From CAYUWH01 sp964448615 (GTDB taxonomy: Bacteria > Patescibacteriota > Gracilibacteria > Peribacterales > Peribacteraceae): a stretch of DNA of 64,000 bases. The position numbers and the translations under genes are program-made. Positions within the stretch are counted from its first letter, which is position 1. Each line of letters starts with the position of its first letter. Where the stretch lies: contig CAYUWH010000002.1 of the NCBI GenBank assembly GCA_964448615.1, positions 1 through 64,000 on the forward strand. Direction: 5' to 3'. Below are positions 43,763 through 51,002 of this stretch, piece after piece. The notes beneath the pieces are model-generated. The model had not been told where the DNA came from and made no database searches. It saw only the letters and a program-made list of their open reading frames with translations.

Positions 43763-44344
43763 ATGAAATCATCATTCCTTGCTTCAAGAGCTGCACGCAT
43801 AGGCGTCTCGCTTGCCACGGGGGCGCTTGCCCTCACGACTTCGGGAGCGGCACTTGCCGGAAATTACTCCGGCACGCAGTTCGGCGGTTATAACAATAAT
43901 GATTGCGGTACGCAGCAATACAGCGACTGCAACAATAACAACAACTTCGGCGGTTATAACAATGATGACTGCGGCAACAACAATTCTCACTGGTTGAGTG
44001 GCTTTAACTTCGGCGGCTCCGATTCGTGTGGCAATGGCAGCAATGTCGGTGGGTTTGATTTCGATGACTATTGCCAGAACGGTAATGGCAATCATGTCGG
44101 CGGTTTCGGCGGCTTCGACTTCAATCCGTTCAATGACAATAATGGCGGCTCCCAGAGCGCAAATGTCGACGCAAATGCCAACACCACAGTAAACAGCGAA
44201 ATCAATGCGGCATCTGTGAATGACGTGAATGTGTCGCAGGACGGAGGATTCCTCCAGGATGCAGATGTTGATGCTAACGCTGAGACCAATGTGAACAGCG
44301 AAATCAATGCAGCCTCGGAGAACAATGTGTCCGTGAGCCAGTAA
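43763..44344 (+). CDS. Exported Asn/Gly-rich repeat protein, 193 aa
   Basis: A signal peptide (about 1-33, ending SGAALA) precedes an Asn/Gly/Asp-rich region with GGYNNNDCG-type units, each with one Cys. Two C-terminal repeats of about 35 residues follow (VDANANTTVNSEINAASVND and VDANAETNVNSEINAASENN, each ending VSQ). The composition suggests a self-assembling surface or fibre protein, loosely like curlins, but without a family match. An upstream GTG frame is possible but would bury the signal peptide. Confidence 0.75.
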   Translation: MKSSFLASRAARIGVSLATGALALTTSGAALAGNYSGTQFGGYNNNDCGTQQYSDCNNNNNFGGYNNDDCGNNNSHWLSGFNFGGSDSCGNGSNVGGFDFDDYCQNGNGNHVGGFGGFDFNPFNDNNGGSQSANVDANANTTVNSEINAASVNDVNVSQDGGFLQDADVDANAETNVNSEINAASENNVSVSQ

Positions 44345-44363
44345 ATCCGATTATTGCCGGAAT

Positions 44364-44393
44364 AAAGGGGAAGGGTGTAGGCCCTTCCCCTTT
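44364..44393 (+). terminator. Terminator-like hairpin
   Basis: AAAGGGGAAGGG pairs with CCCTTCCCCTTT around a short loop, 19 bases after the stop at 44344; followed only by TAGTATT. Confidence 0.65.
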
Positions 44394-44462
44394 AGTATTG
44401 AGTATATGGTATTAAGTATTTAGCACGCCTAATTTCCCAGATACTAAATACTTAATACTCAT
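44393..44462. repeat. Tandem-arm inverted repeat between convergent genes
   Basis: Left arm AGTATTGAGTATATGGTATTA with AGTATTTAG; right arm AGATACTAAATACTTAATAC. Same unit family as at 6751, 7279 and 41518. Confidence 0.75.
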
Positions 44463-45643
44463 TCCACCCACAGCAACATGCTCTTCAGATAGTCCACTTC
44501 CGGGTGATAGAGATTTACCGGATGGTCGAGCGCTTGGCGGTGCCGTTGCAGGATTCTGACCTCGCGCTTCGCTTGGCGTGCGGCATGGAACACGATGGTC
44601 TGGAACAGTTGTGCGTCCACTTGGTATGAGCAGGAACACGTGAGAAGCAAGCTGCCGGAGGGCAGCGACTGCAACGCAAGGCGGTTTAAGTCCGTGTAGG
44701 CATGTTGCGCCTGCGAGAGGTCGCTGGAGCGTTTGGCAAAAGCGGGAGGATCGAGAATGATGAAGTCGTAGTTGTGCGGGAAGGGCGTGCTGCGAAGGAA
44801 ATGAAACGCATCCTGCACATAGGTGCCGAATTGATCTTCTCCGAAATTATTGAGTTTGCGATGCTCCTGGGCGCGCTCGATCGCGGCATGGTCGTAGTCC
44901 ACCGCATCGGCATGCTTCGCGCCTCCCGCGAGTGCGGAAAGGGAGAAGCCCGCGACGTAGCTGCAGCAATCGAGGACGGTTCGGCCTTCCGCAAATTGTC
45001 GGACGAGCGACCGCATTTCCCGCTGATCCAGAAAGAGTCCCGTCTTCTGACTTCCTTCCAATTGGATCAAATACTTGAGCCCGCGTTCCGTAATGGGAAT
45101 CACGGGTTCGGCCTGGCCCTTCGCCCAGCCCTCGATGGCATCGAGTCCTTCTTTCTTGCGTGCGGGTCCGGTCGATTTTTCAAAGATCGCGCGCGGCTTG
45201 CAGAGCTCCTGCAGCGTCTCGATCACCCAATCTTTCAAGCGCTCCATGCCTAAGGTCGTGATTTGGATTACCAGAATATCGGCGTATTGATCCACGATCA
45301 GGCCCGGTACGCTGTCTCCTTCGGCATTGATCAGGCGGAAGCCCGTCGTCTCTTCTTTGGCGAAGAACGCTTTGCGCATCCCGATGGCCTGCGTCATATG
45401 CCGCTTGAGCGTCTCTAAAGGATCACCCTCTTCGAATGCGATCGCACGGGCGGAGATGTAAGCTTTCGTATTGAGCGTGGCGTAGCAGAGGAACTCGCCG
45501 TCATGCGCTCGCACCTCGACGATCGAGCCGTTTTTGATCTCCGGCAGTTTGTCGAATGCGTTCTGATAAATGGCGTGATGCCTGTTTTTCAGGTGCACCT
45601 CGCGACCGGCTTTGACGGTGACAATGGGGTAGAGTGAAGCCAT
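44459..45643 (-). CDS. RlmI-like 23S rRNA (cytosine-5-)-methyltransferase, 394 aa
   Basis: An N-terminal PUA-like domain is followed by an insert with NAEGDSVPGLIVDQYADILV and a class I methyltransferase core: GLFLDQREMRSLVRQFAEGR, then VLDCCSYVAGFSLSALAGGA for SAM binding, and the catalytic block FIILDPPAFAKRSS with LLTCSCSYQVD. Family members methylate C1962 of 23S rRNA. A TATACT lies 8 bases before the ATG. Confidence 0.9.
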   Translation of the reverse strand: MASLYPIVTVKAGREVHLKNRHHAIYQNAFDKLPEIKNGSIVEVRAHDGEFLCYATLNTKAYISARAIAFEEGDPLETLKRHMTQAIGMRKAFFAKEETTGFRLINAEGDSVPGLIVDQYADILVIQITTLGMERLKDWVIETLQELCKPRAIFEKSTGPARKKEGLDAIEGWAKGQAEPVIPITERGLKYLIQLEGSQKTGLFLDQREMRSLVRQFAEGRTVLDCCSYVAGFSLSALAGGAKHADAVDYDHAAIERAQEHRKLNNFGEDQFGTYVQDAFHFLRSTPFPHNYDFIILDPPAFAKRSSDLSQAQHAYTDLNRLALQSLPSGSLLLTCSCSYQVDAQLFQTIVFHAARQAKREVRILQRHRQALDHPVNLYHPEVDYLKSMLLWVE

Positions 45644-45651
45644 AGAGGGGG

Positions 45652-45657
45652 AGTATA
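45652..45657 (-). promoter_or_regulatory. Extended -10 box of the RlmI-like gene
   Basis: TATACT preceded by TGG on the minus strand, 8 bases before the ATG at 45643. Confidence 0.55.
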
Positions 45658-45672
45658 CCAGAGTTGTGTGTT

Positions 45673-45698
45673 ACAGCGGAAAGCCATGGCTTTCCGCT
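45673..45698. repeat. Perfect 26-bp palindrome in a divergent promoter region
   Basis: A fully self-complementary 26-mer, left half CAGCGGAAAGCCA, between the RlmI-like gene and topoisomerase IB. Unlike the others it is not at a gene 3' end, so it could be an operator. Confidence 0.9.
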
Positions 45699-45726
45699 GC
45701 TCGAAGGTTGTGCCAAACTGCAGAGC

Positions 45727-46752
45727 ATGGCAGTCAGGCTTGTCCGCACTACCGATATCTCGCCAGGCATCCGGCGCCTCAAGAAGGGCAAAGGATTCAC
45801 GTATGCCGATCCCAAAGGAAGGCCGGTCCGCGATGCTGCGACGCTCAAGCGCATTGCGTCGCTCGTGCTGCCTCCTGCTTGGAAAGATGTGTGGATCTGC
45901 ACGGAGCCCAAGGGGCATCTCCAGGCGACCGGCATCGATGCGCGCGGACGCAAGCAGTACCGGTATCATCCGCAGTGGCGCATCGATCGCGATCTCGAAA
46001 AGTACGAACGGATGATTCCGTTTGCCAAAGCTCTGCCCATGATCCGCGCACACGTCGAACAAGATCTGACGAAGAAAGGACTGCCGCGCGAAAAAGTGTT
46101 GGCGACCGTCGTGCGCTTGCTGGAAGAAACGCTCATTCGTATCGGCAACGAGGAATATATGAAAGCCAACAAGAGTTACGGACTTACCACCATGCGCAAC
46201 AAACAAGTGAGCGTAAAAGGCTCTCGCATCGAGTTTAACTTCAAGGGGAAAAGCGGGAAGTACCACGATATCAAAATCGAAGACCCGCAGATCGCGCACA
46301 TCGTCGCGCGCTGCAGAGCGTTGCAGGGGGATGAGCTTTTTGAGTACATCGATGACGATGGCAGGACGCACGATATTACGGCTGCCGATGTGAATGCTTA
46401 CTTGCGGGAAATCAGTGGTTCGACGTTTACAGCGAAAGATTTCCGCACGTGGTCCGGCACCGTTCATGCGGCGCTGCTTTTGAACAATTTGCCATGTGCC
46501 ACAACCAAAGAAGCGAAGCGCAGCATCGTGCGGGCGATCGAAGAAGTGGCCCGGAAGCTCGGCAATACGCCCGCCGTCTGCCGCAAGAGTTACGTGCATC
46601 CTGTGATTTTGGATCACTACCTGGAGCAGGATTTGCATCATGGTTTGCGCAAGCACATGCGTGCCGCCAAGGGTATGCCCGTCGGACTGACACTTGGAGA
46701 ACAGGCGGTGATGCAGTATCTGGAGGAATGTCTCTTCCGTGGCAAGAAATAA
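45727..46752 (+). CDS. DNA topoisomerase IB, 341 aa
   Basis: It relaxes supercoils through a 3'-phosphotyrosyl intermediate. The N-terminal domain has ISPGIRRLKKGKGFTYADPK; the catalytic domain has RIGNEEYMKANKSYGLTTMR, KGKSGKYHDI, FTAKDFRTWSGTVHAALLL and the Tyr in VCRKSYVHPVIL (about residue 289). The fold and length match bacterial/poxvirus-type TopIB. The start at 45727 (MAVRLVRTTD) is the family N-terminus. The next gene follows within 39 bases. Confidence 0.93.
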   Translation: MAVRLVRTTDISPGIRRLKKGKGFTYADPKGRPVRDAATLKRIASLVLPPAWKDVWICTEPKGHLQATGIDARGRKQYRYHPQWRIDRDLEKYERMIPFAKALPMIRAHVEQDLTKKGLPREKVLATVVRLLEETLIRIGNEEYMKANKSYGLTTMRNKQVSVKGSRIEFNFKGKSGKYHDIKIEDPQIAHIVARCRALQGDELFEYIDDDGRTHDITAADVNAYLREISGSTFTAKDFRTWSGTVHAALLLNNLPCATTKEAKRSIVRAIEEVARKLGNTPAVCRKSYVHPVILDHYLEQDLHHGLRKHMRAAKGMPVGLTLGEQAVMQYLEECLFRGKK

Positions 46753-46791
46753 TTGCATGGCAATCGCTTGCGGAAGAAAGAGCGGGGCTTC

Positions 46792-47718
46792 ATGCTGTCC
46801 GACGTGCGTCGCTCCGATATCGCTTCCTGGATTCTTGGTTGTATCTTCGTCGCGTTGGCGGGCGGGTTCGTCGCCAGTCAATGGAACCGGCTCTTTCCGT
46901 GCTCGTTCACCATTGCCTACAGCATCGGTGCGATCGATCCGAGATTTTCCATTTCGCGGGAGGAATTTGCAGCACAAGTCGAGGCCGCAGCGAACATGTG
47001 GGAGACGAGCGTGAAGAAACCCCTGTTCAGGGAAGTCCCGTCTGGAGGAATGGTGGTCAGCGCCGTGTATGATTATCGCCAGGAAGCGCAGGAGAAAATG
47101 AAGGAGCTCGGCATCAAGGCTGATGAAGGAAGGCAATCACTGGAACAATCCAGGCAAAAATACGAGAGCCTTCGGCAAGAAGTCGATATGAAGCAAAACG
47201 CGTACCAGGCCTTGGTTGCTGCCTATGATACAAAGAAAGCGGAATACGACGCGCTCCTCCGTGCGGCCGAAGCCCGTGGCGGCATGACCTCCGATGAGAT
47301 AGCGCGCGCAGAGTCGATGCGTCAATCGTTGAATGCATCCGCGACGACCATCAACACGCGGCGCGAGGAATTGAATCAGATCATTGCACAATTGAATGCG
47401 CTCGTGACGGTGCTCAATGCACTCGGCCTCGAAACGAATAGTACGATTCAAGATTACAACGCGGTGGGAGACGTACTGCATGATCAATTTGACGCAGGAT
47501 TGTTCACGCGGGATTTCCTCCATACGAAAATCGAAATATTCGCCTTCAATGACCAGGAAGAACTGAAGCGATTACTCATGCACGAACTGGGTCATGCGCT
47601 GGGCGTCGAGCATGTCGCGGATAGCGGTGCGGTGATGTACTACCTCAATCTCAGAGATAATCCGACGCTGACGCCCGCGGATATCGATGCGCTCAAGGGA
47701 CAGTGCAACATCCGATAG
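46792..47718 (+). CDS. Membrane-anchored matrixin-like metallopeptidase, 308 aa
   Basis: A signal anchor (about 11-32) is followed by a split peptidase domain. The first part (TIAYSIGAIDPRFSISREEF ... AANMWETSVKKPLFREV) is separated by a ~130-residue coiled coil (about 97-225) from the zinc site LLMHELGHALGVEHVADSGAVMY (HExxHxxGxxH plus the Met-turn SGAVMY). The coiled coil lies where ordinary matrixins have a short linker. A TTG start at 46753, directly after the topoisomerase stop, is an alternative. Substrate unknown; probably acts on extracellular proteins. Confidence 0.85.
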   Translation: MLSDVRRSDIASWILGCIFVALAGGFVASQWNRLFPCSFTIAYSIGAIDPRFSISREEFAAQVEAAANMWETSVKKPLFREVPSGGMVVSAVYDYRQEAQEKMKELGIKADEGRQSLEQSRQKYESLRQEVDMKQNAYQALVAAYDTKKAEYDALLRAAEARGGMTSDEIARAESMRQSLNASATTINTRREELNQIIAQLNALVTVLNALGLETNSTIQDYNAVGDVLHDQFDAGLFTRDFLHTKIEIFAFNDQEELKRLLMHELGHALGVEHVADSGAVMYYLNLRDNPTLTPADIDALKGQCNIR

Positions 47719-47768
47719 GCCAGATTCTTTTTTTGCACTCCGAGGCAAAAGAGCACAGAATAGATTGC

Positions 47769-48431
47769 ATGGCATACGTTTCGGAGCTTCCGAAAGGGTT
47801 TTCCGTCGACGAGGGTATGATCGGGTATGCCCAGGTGCATCGGTTGTTCGCGGCGAGTAATGTGGGGCAGGAATTGAAAAACAGGACGCGCTTTTTGACC
47901 TTCAAGCCATCAGCGGTTCCCGAAGCGGAGTGGGGAGCCGAATTGGGCGCACAGGGAAATGGGTTGCAGCACTTGTGGGAATCGCATCGTGCCGCACGCG
48001 AGATACTGCTTCATGAACTGGAAGGTGACGCGCAGTGGCCGCAGGCGGATTTAGAGGCGATACAACTCGTGGCCCTGATGCACGATTGGTCTGCACTGGA
48101 AACCGATCACTTGATGGCGGAGGTGCCGGTCTTCCATCCCAAACTTCCCGATACGTTACGAGCATTACTGCCGTCGATCATCACCGATGCTGCCATGCGC
48201 AGCAGCATGGAGCGAGCGATTGATCGCGTCTTCGATGATCCTTCCAATGGTTTACTGGAAATGGTGCAGGCGGCTGAAGCGCTCGGTTACGGCGAGCTTA
48301 TGCACTGGGCCTGGAAAAAGGGGAGCGCGATCAAGGGCGGATTCCAGGAGCATCTCCGCTACTTCGCACTACGTCTCTTTCTTGCGGCGATGCCGGGACT
48401 CTTTGCCGGCTCGCGCTTTGCCGCAGTCCGC
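47769..48431 (+). CDS. HD-domain-like protein, partial at the gap
   Basis: The visible 221 residues are helical with spaced His and HD (HLWESHRAAREILLHELEGD, then QLVALMHDWSALETDHLM), compatible with an HD-type phosphohydrolase, but not all ligands are certain. A possible promoter (TTGCAC, 17 bases, CAGAAT) ends 7 bases before the ATG. The 3' end is lost in the unknown bases. Confidence 0.5.
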
Positions 48432-48531
48432 NNNNNNNNNNNNNNNNNNNNNNNNNNNNNNNNNNNNNNNNNNNNNNNNNNNNNNNNNNNNNNNNNNNNN
48501 NNNNNNNNNNNNNNNNNNNNNNNNNNNNNNN
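48432..48531. other. Scaffold gap of 100 unknown bases
   Basis: The run of exactly 100 N is a conventional placeholder, so the true distance is unknown. It removes the ends of the HD-like gene and of proS. Confidence 1.
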
Positions 48532-49841
48532 TTGATGCGATTTGCCGTATCAAGCGTGCCATCCCAGGGTGCCCACACAAAGCCACCTTCACCATCGAGA
48601 ATCTTTTCCATATCAGAAAGTGATTCAACTTCATGCGTGTGACTGCGCAGATATTCCTCCGCCTGGGAGAGTAATTCGTTGTGAATATCTCCAAGTATCT
48701 GCTGCATAAAATCCTTTGTAATGTTCCCGATCGCTATTGCTTCCTTCGTCCCTGTGGTTCGGCGCGCAAGCATGACTTGCTGCTTTTCCAGATCCTTCGG
48801 ACCAAGCTCAATACGTACAGGAACTCCCTTTACTTCCCATTCGTTAAATTTGAAGCCTGGCGATTTCTCGTCACGGTCGTCGAGATGTACGCGAATGTCT
48901 GGAAGTTCTTTCATCAAATTGCGGCAGGCTTGTAGTACTGTCTCGCGTTCGGTATCTGATTTATAAATCGGGACGATCACCACTTGGATGGGCGCCACGT
49001 TCGGCGGAAGGCGAAGTCCTTTCTGGTCACCATGAACCACGATCATGGTGCCGATGATACGCGTTGAAAGCCCCCAGCTCGTTGTGTGTGGACTTTGCTG
49101 TTTGCCATCCTGGCCCAAAAACTTAATGCCGTACGCTGCTGAAAAATCGTTCCCTAGATGGTGTGAAGTGCCGGCTTGGATCGCTTTGCCATCGCGCGCG
49201 AGTGCTTCGGTGGAAAGTGTGTAGAGCGCGCCCGCAAATTTCTCATGCTCGGGTTTGCGGCCCTGGAGTACAGGCAGAGCGAGGAATTCCCGATCGAAAT
49301 CGACGTACATCTGCAATGCGTCCTGCACCATTTTGGCTGCTTCTTCACTTGTCGTGTGTGCCGTATGGCCTTCCTGCCACAGGAATTCGAGCGTGCGTAA
49401 AAATGGGCGCGTGCGCATTTCCCATCGGACGACGTTCGCCCATTGATTTACTTTAAGGGGTAGATCACGGTATGACTGGATCCACTTTGCAAACGTGGTG
49501 TAGATGACCGTTTCACTGGTGGGACGAATATAGAGTTTTTCCACCAGTTCTTTGCCGCCACCATGCGTTACGACCGCGCATTCTGGAGCGAAGCCTTCAA
49601 TGTGATCCTTCTCCTTATTCATCACGGACTCTGGAATGAAGAGCGGGAAATAACAGTTTTGTACACCGAGCTCTTTAATGCGCCTATCAAGGTCTTTCTG
49701 GATATTTTCCCAGAGTGCATATCCGTAGGGTTTAAAAATGATGCATCCCTTCACGTCTGCATGCTCAGCAAGGTCTGCCTGAGCGATAACATCAAGATAC
49801 CATTGAGGAAAATCCGTTGCTTGATCGGCAATGCGCTGCAT
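48532..49841 (-). CDS. proS: Prolyl-tRNA synthetase, archaeal/eukaryal type, partial at the gap
   Basis: It charges tRNA-Pro. The 5' part is complete: DFPQWYLDVIAQADLAEHAD, GCIIFKPYGYALWENIQ, class II motif 2 in RWEMRTRPFLRTLEFLWQEG, and motif 3 region SWGLSTRIIGTMIVVHGDQK. The anticodon-binding domain follows (PIQVVIVPIYKSD). It lacks the editing domain inserted in the usual bacterial form. The C-terminal zinc-like domain, ending about 40 residues further, is lost in the gap after DGTLDTANRI. TAGCAT lies 6 bases before the ATG. Confidence 0.93.
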
Positions 49842-49847
49842 AGTCCA

Positions 49848-49853
49848 ATGCTA
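49848..49853 (-). promoter_or_regulatory. -10 box of proS
   Basis: TAGCAT on the minus strand, exactly 6 bases before the ATG at 49841. Confidence 0.4.
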
Positions 49854-49932
49854 GCAGATGAAGCGGTTCAAACAGAAGGGCCTTCTTTTTGCCCGAATTG
49901 CATCTCTTCTCCCTCTGTTTGGTAAAGCATGC

Positions 49933-49938
49933 TATACT
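49933..49938 (+). promoter_or_regulatory. -10 box of the 49953 gene
   Basis: TATACT, 14 bases before the ATG, so a leader of about 7 bases. Confidence 0.45.
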
Positions 49939-49952
49939 CAGCCATCTCATTT

Positions 49953-50498
49953 ATGGCACCATCCAAACGCACCAGCGGCACCAGTAAGAAGAAGCAGAAC
50001 CTGCTTTCACGCTTCTGGGCATGGTACGAGCGGCATTACACGCTGAACATCACGCTGACGGCCGCCATCTTTTCCTTGCAGCTCGTGCACCTGTATTGGC
50101 TGACGGCGAACGTGGTCATGTTCCGGTTACTTGGGCAGCAATATTTTCCGATCACGCCGTTCTGGGAATTCGTGATTATCATCGTCGATTACACTGAAAT
50201 TCCGTCACTGCTCAGCACAACCGTGCTGTATTTCTACGAGATGCGGAAAGGATGGTCTTTCAAGAGCGCTCTTTTTCTCTTGATGGTGAATTCCCAGTGG
50301 TTACATCTGTTCTGGATCACCGATGAATTCGTGGTGAATCAATTTACAGGCGTCAACGCGACGGTGCTTCCGTTCTGGCTTGCATGGGTAGCCATCTTCA
50401 TCGACTACCTCGAGCTTCCGGTGATCTTCGATACGATTGTTCGATCAGGGAGAGCGTTAGCGCAAGGCAAGGTGTTAGAGACCTTGAAAAGTGAGTAG
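49953..50498 (+). CDS. Four-helix membrane protein of unknown function, 181 aa
   Basis: A basic N-terminus (MAPSKRTSGTSKKKQ) precedes four helices arranged as two similar pairs. LQLVHLYWLTANVVMFRLLG with EFVIIIVDYTEIPSLL and SQWLHLFWITDEFVVNQF with AWVAIFIDYLELPVIF show an internal duplication with conserved HL-W-T and DY-E-P motifs. No family recognised. Confidence 0.75.
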   Translation: MAPSKRTSGTSKKKQNLLSRFWAWYERHYTLNITLTAAIFSLQLVHLYWLTANVVMFRLLGQQYFPITPFWEFVIIIVDYTEIPSLLSTTVLYFYEMRKGWSFKSALFLLMVNSQWLHLFWITDEFVVNQFTGVNATVLPFWLAWVAIFIDYLELPVIFDTIVRSGRALAQGKVLETLKSE

Positions 50499-50532
50499 TG
50501 AGTAGAGTACGAAAAAACTACTCACTACTCAC
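50491..50532. repeat. Tandem-arm hairpin overlapping the stop of the 49953 gene
   Basis: GTGAGTAGTGAGTAG (50491-50505) is perfectly complementary to CTACTCACTACTCAC (50518-50532) across a 12-base A-rich loop. The stop codon lies in the left arm. Confidence 0.9.
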
Positions 50533-50549
50533 TACAAACTACCAACTCG

Positions 50550-50960
50550 TTAGGACACCCAAATCCCCACCACCGTCACCGCCGCCCCAAAGAGAATACC
50601 GACGATCACTTGCGCGAAGGAATGCCCCAGGCGCTCGCTGAAGTGTTGCCAGTGCTGCAATCTATTGAGCATCTCCGCTTGCAGTCCAACGGCTCGGCGC
50701 AGACTCATGGCGTCGTACCACACGACGGCCGCGAACACGAATGCGATCGCGAATTCCACGGACTCCGGTCCCATCTTGTGCCATACGATCATCAGCAGGG
50801 ATGTGACGAACGCCGAATGCGAACTGGGCATACCGCCCGGTTTGAAGAGTCCTTCTTCCCACCGTCCGCTCCAGATTCTCTCGACAATCACCTTCACAAT
50901 CTCACACAGAACCATCACGATGAGCGGCGTCAAAAAGAGATACTGGTGGAGGAATGTCAT
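50550..50960 (-). CDS. DUF212/divergent PAP2-family membrane protein, 136 aa
   Basis: The signature block is FKPGGMPSSHSAFVTSLLMI, then VVWYDAMSLRRAVGLQAEML and ERLGHSFAQVIVGILFGAAV. The family resembles PAP2 acid phosphatases that act on membrane lipid phosphates, but its reaction is not established. The start at 50960 (MTFLHQYLF) is set by a TACACT exactly 6 bases upstream (50967-50972, minus strand). The long unknown operon ends 42 bases upstream. Confidence 0.85.
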   Translation of the reverse strand: MTFLHQYLFLTPLIVMVLCEIVKVIVERIWSGRWEEGLFKPGGMPSSHSAFVTSLLMIVWHKMGPESVEFAIAFVFAAVVWYDAMSLRRAVGLQAEMLNRLQHWQHFSERLGHSFAQVIVGILFGAAVTVVGIWVS

Positions 50961-50966
50961 GGAGAC

Positions 50967-50972
50967 AGTGTA
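50967..50972 (-). promoter_or_regulatory. -10 box of the DUF212 gene
   Basis: TACACT on the minus strand, exactly 6 bases before the ATG at 50960. Confidence 0.5.
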
Positions 50973-51002
50973 CGGGCGGATGATGGCGCCGGGCAATGTT
51001 TG

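Noticed and set aside
43860..44100. Low-complexity AAYAAY-rich DNA as a non-coding repeat
   Set aside because: It lies in frame in an exported protein with a good signal peptide, so it is treated as coding Asn-rich sequence.
45589..47136. Minus-strand frame of 515 codons
   Set aside because: Antisense to topoisomerase IB and the matrixin, both with clear active-site motifs.
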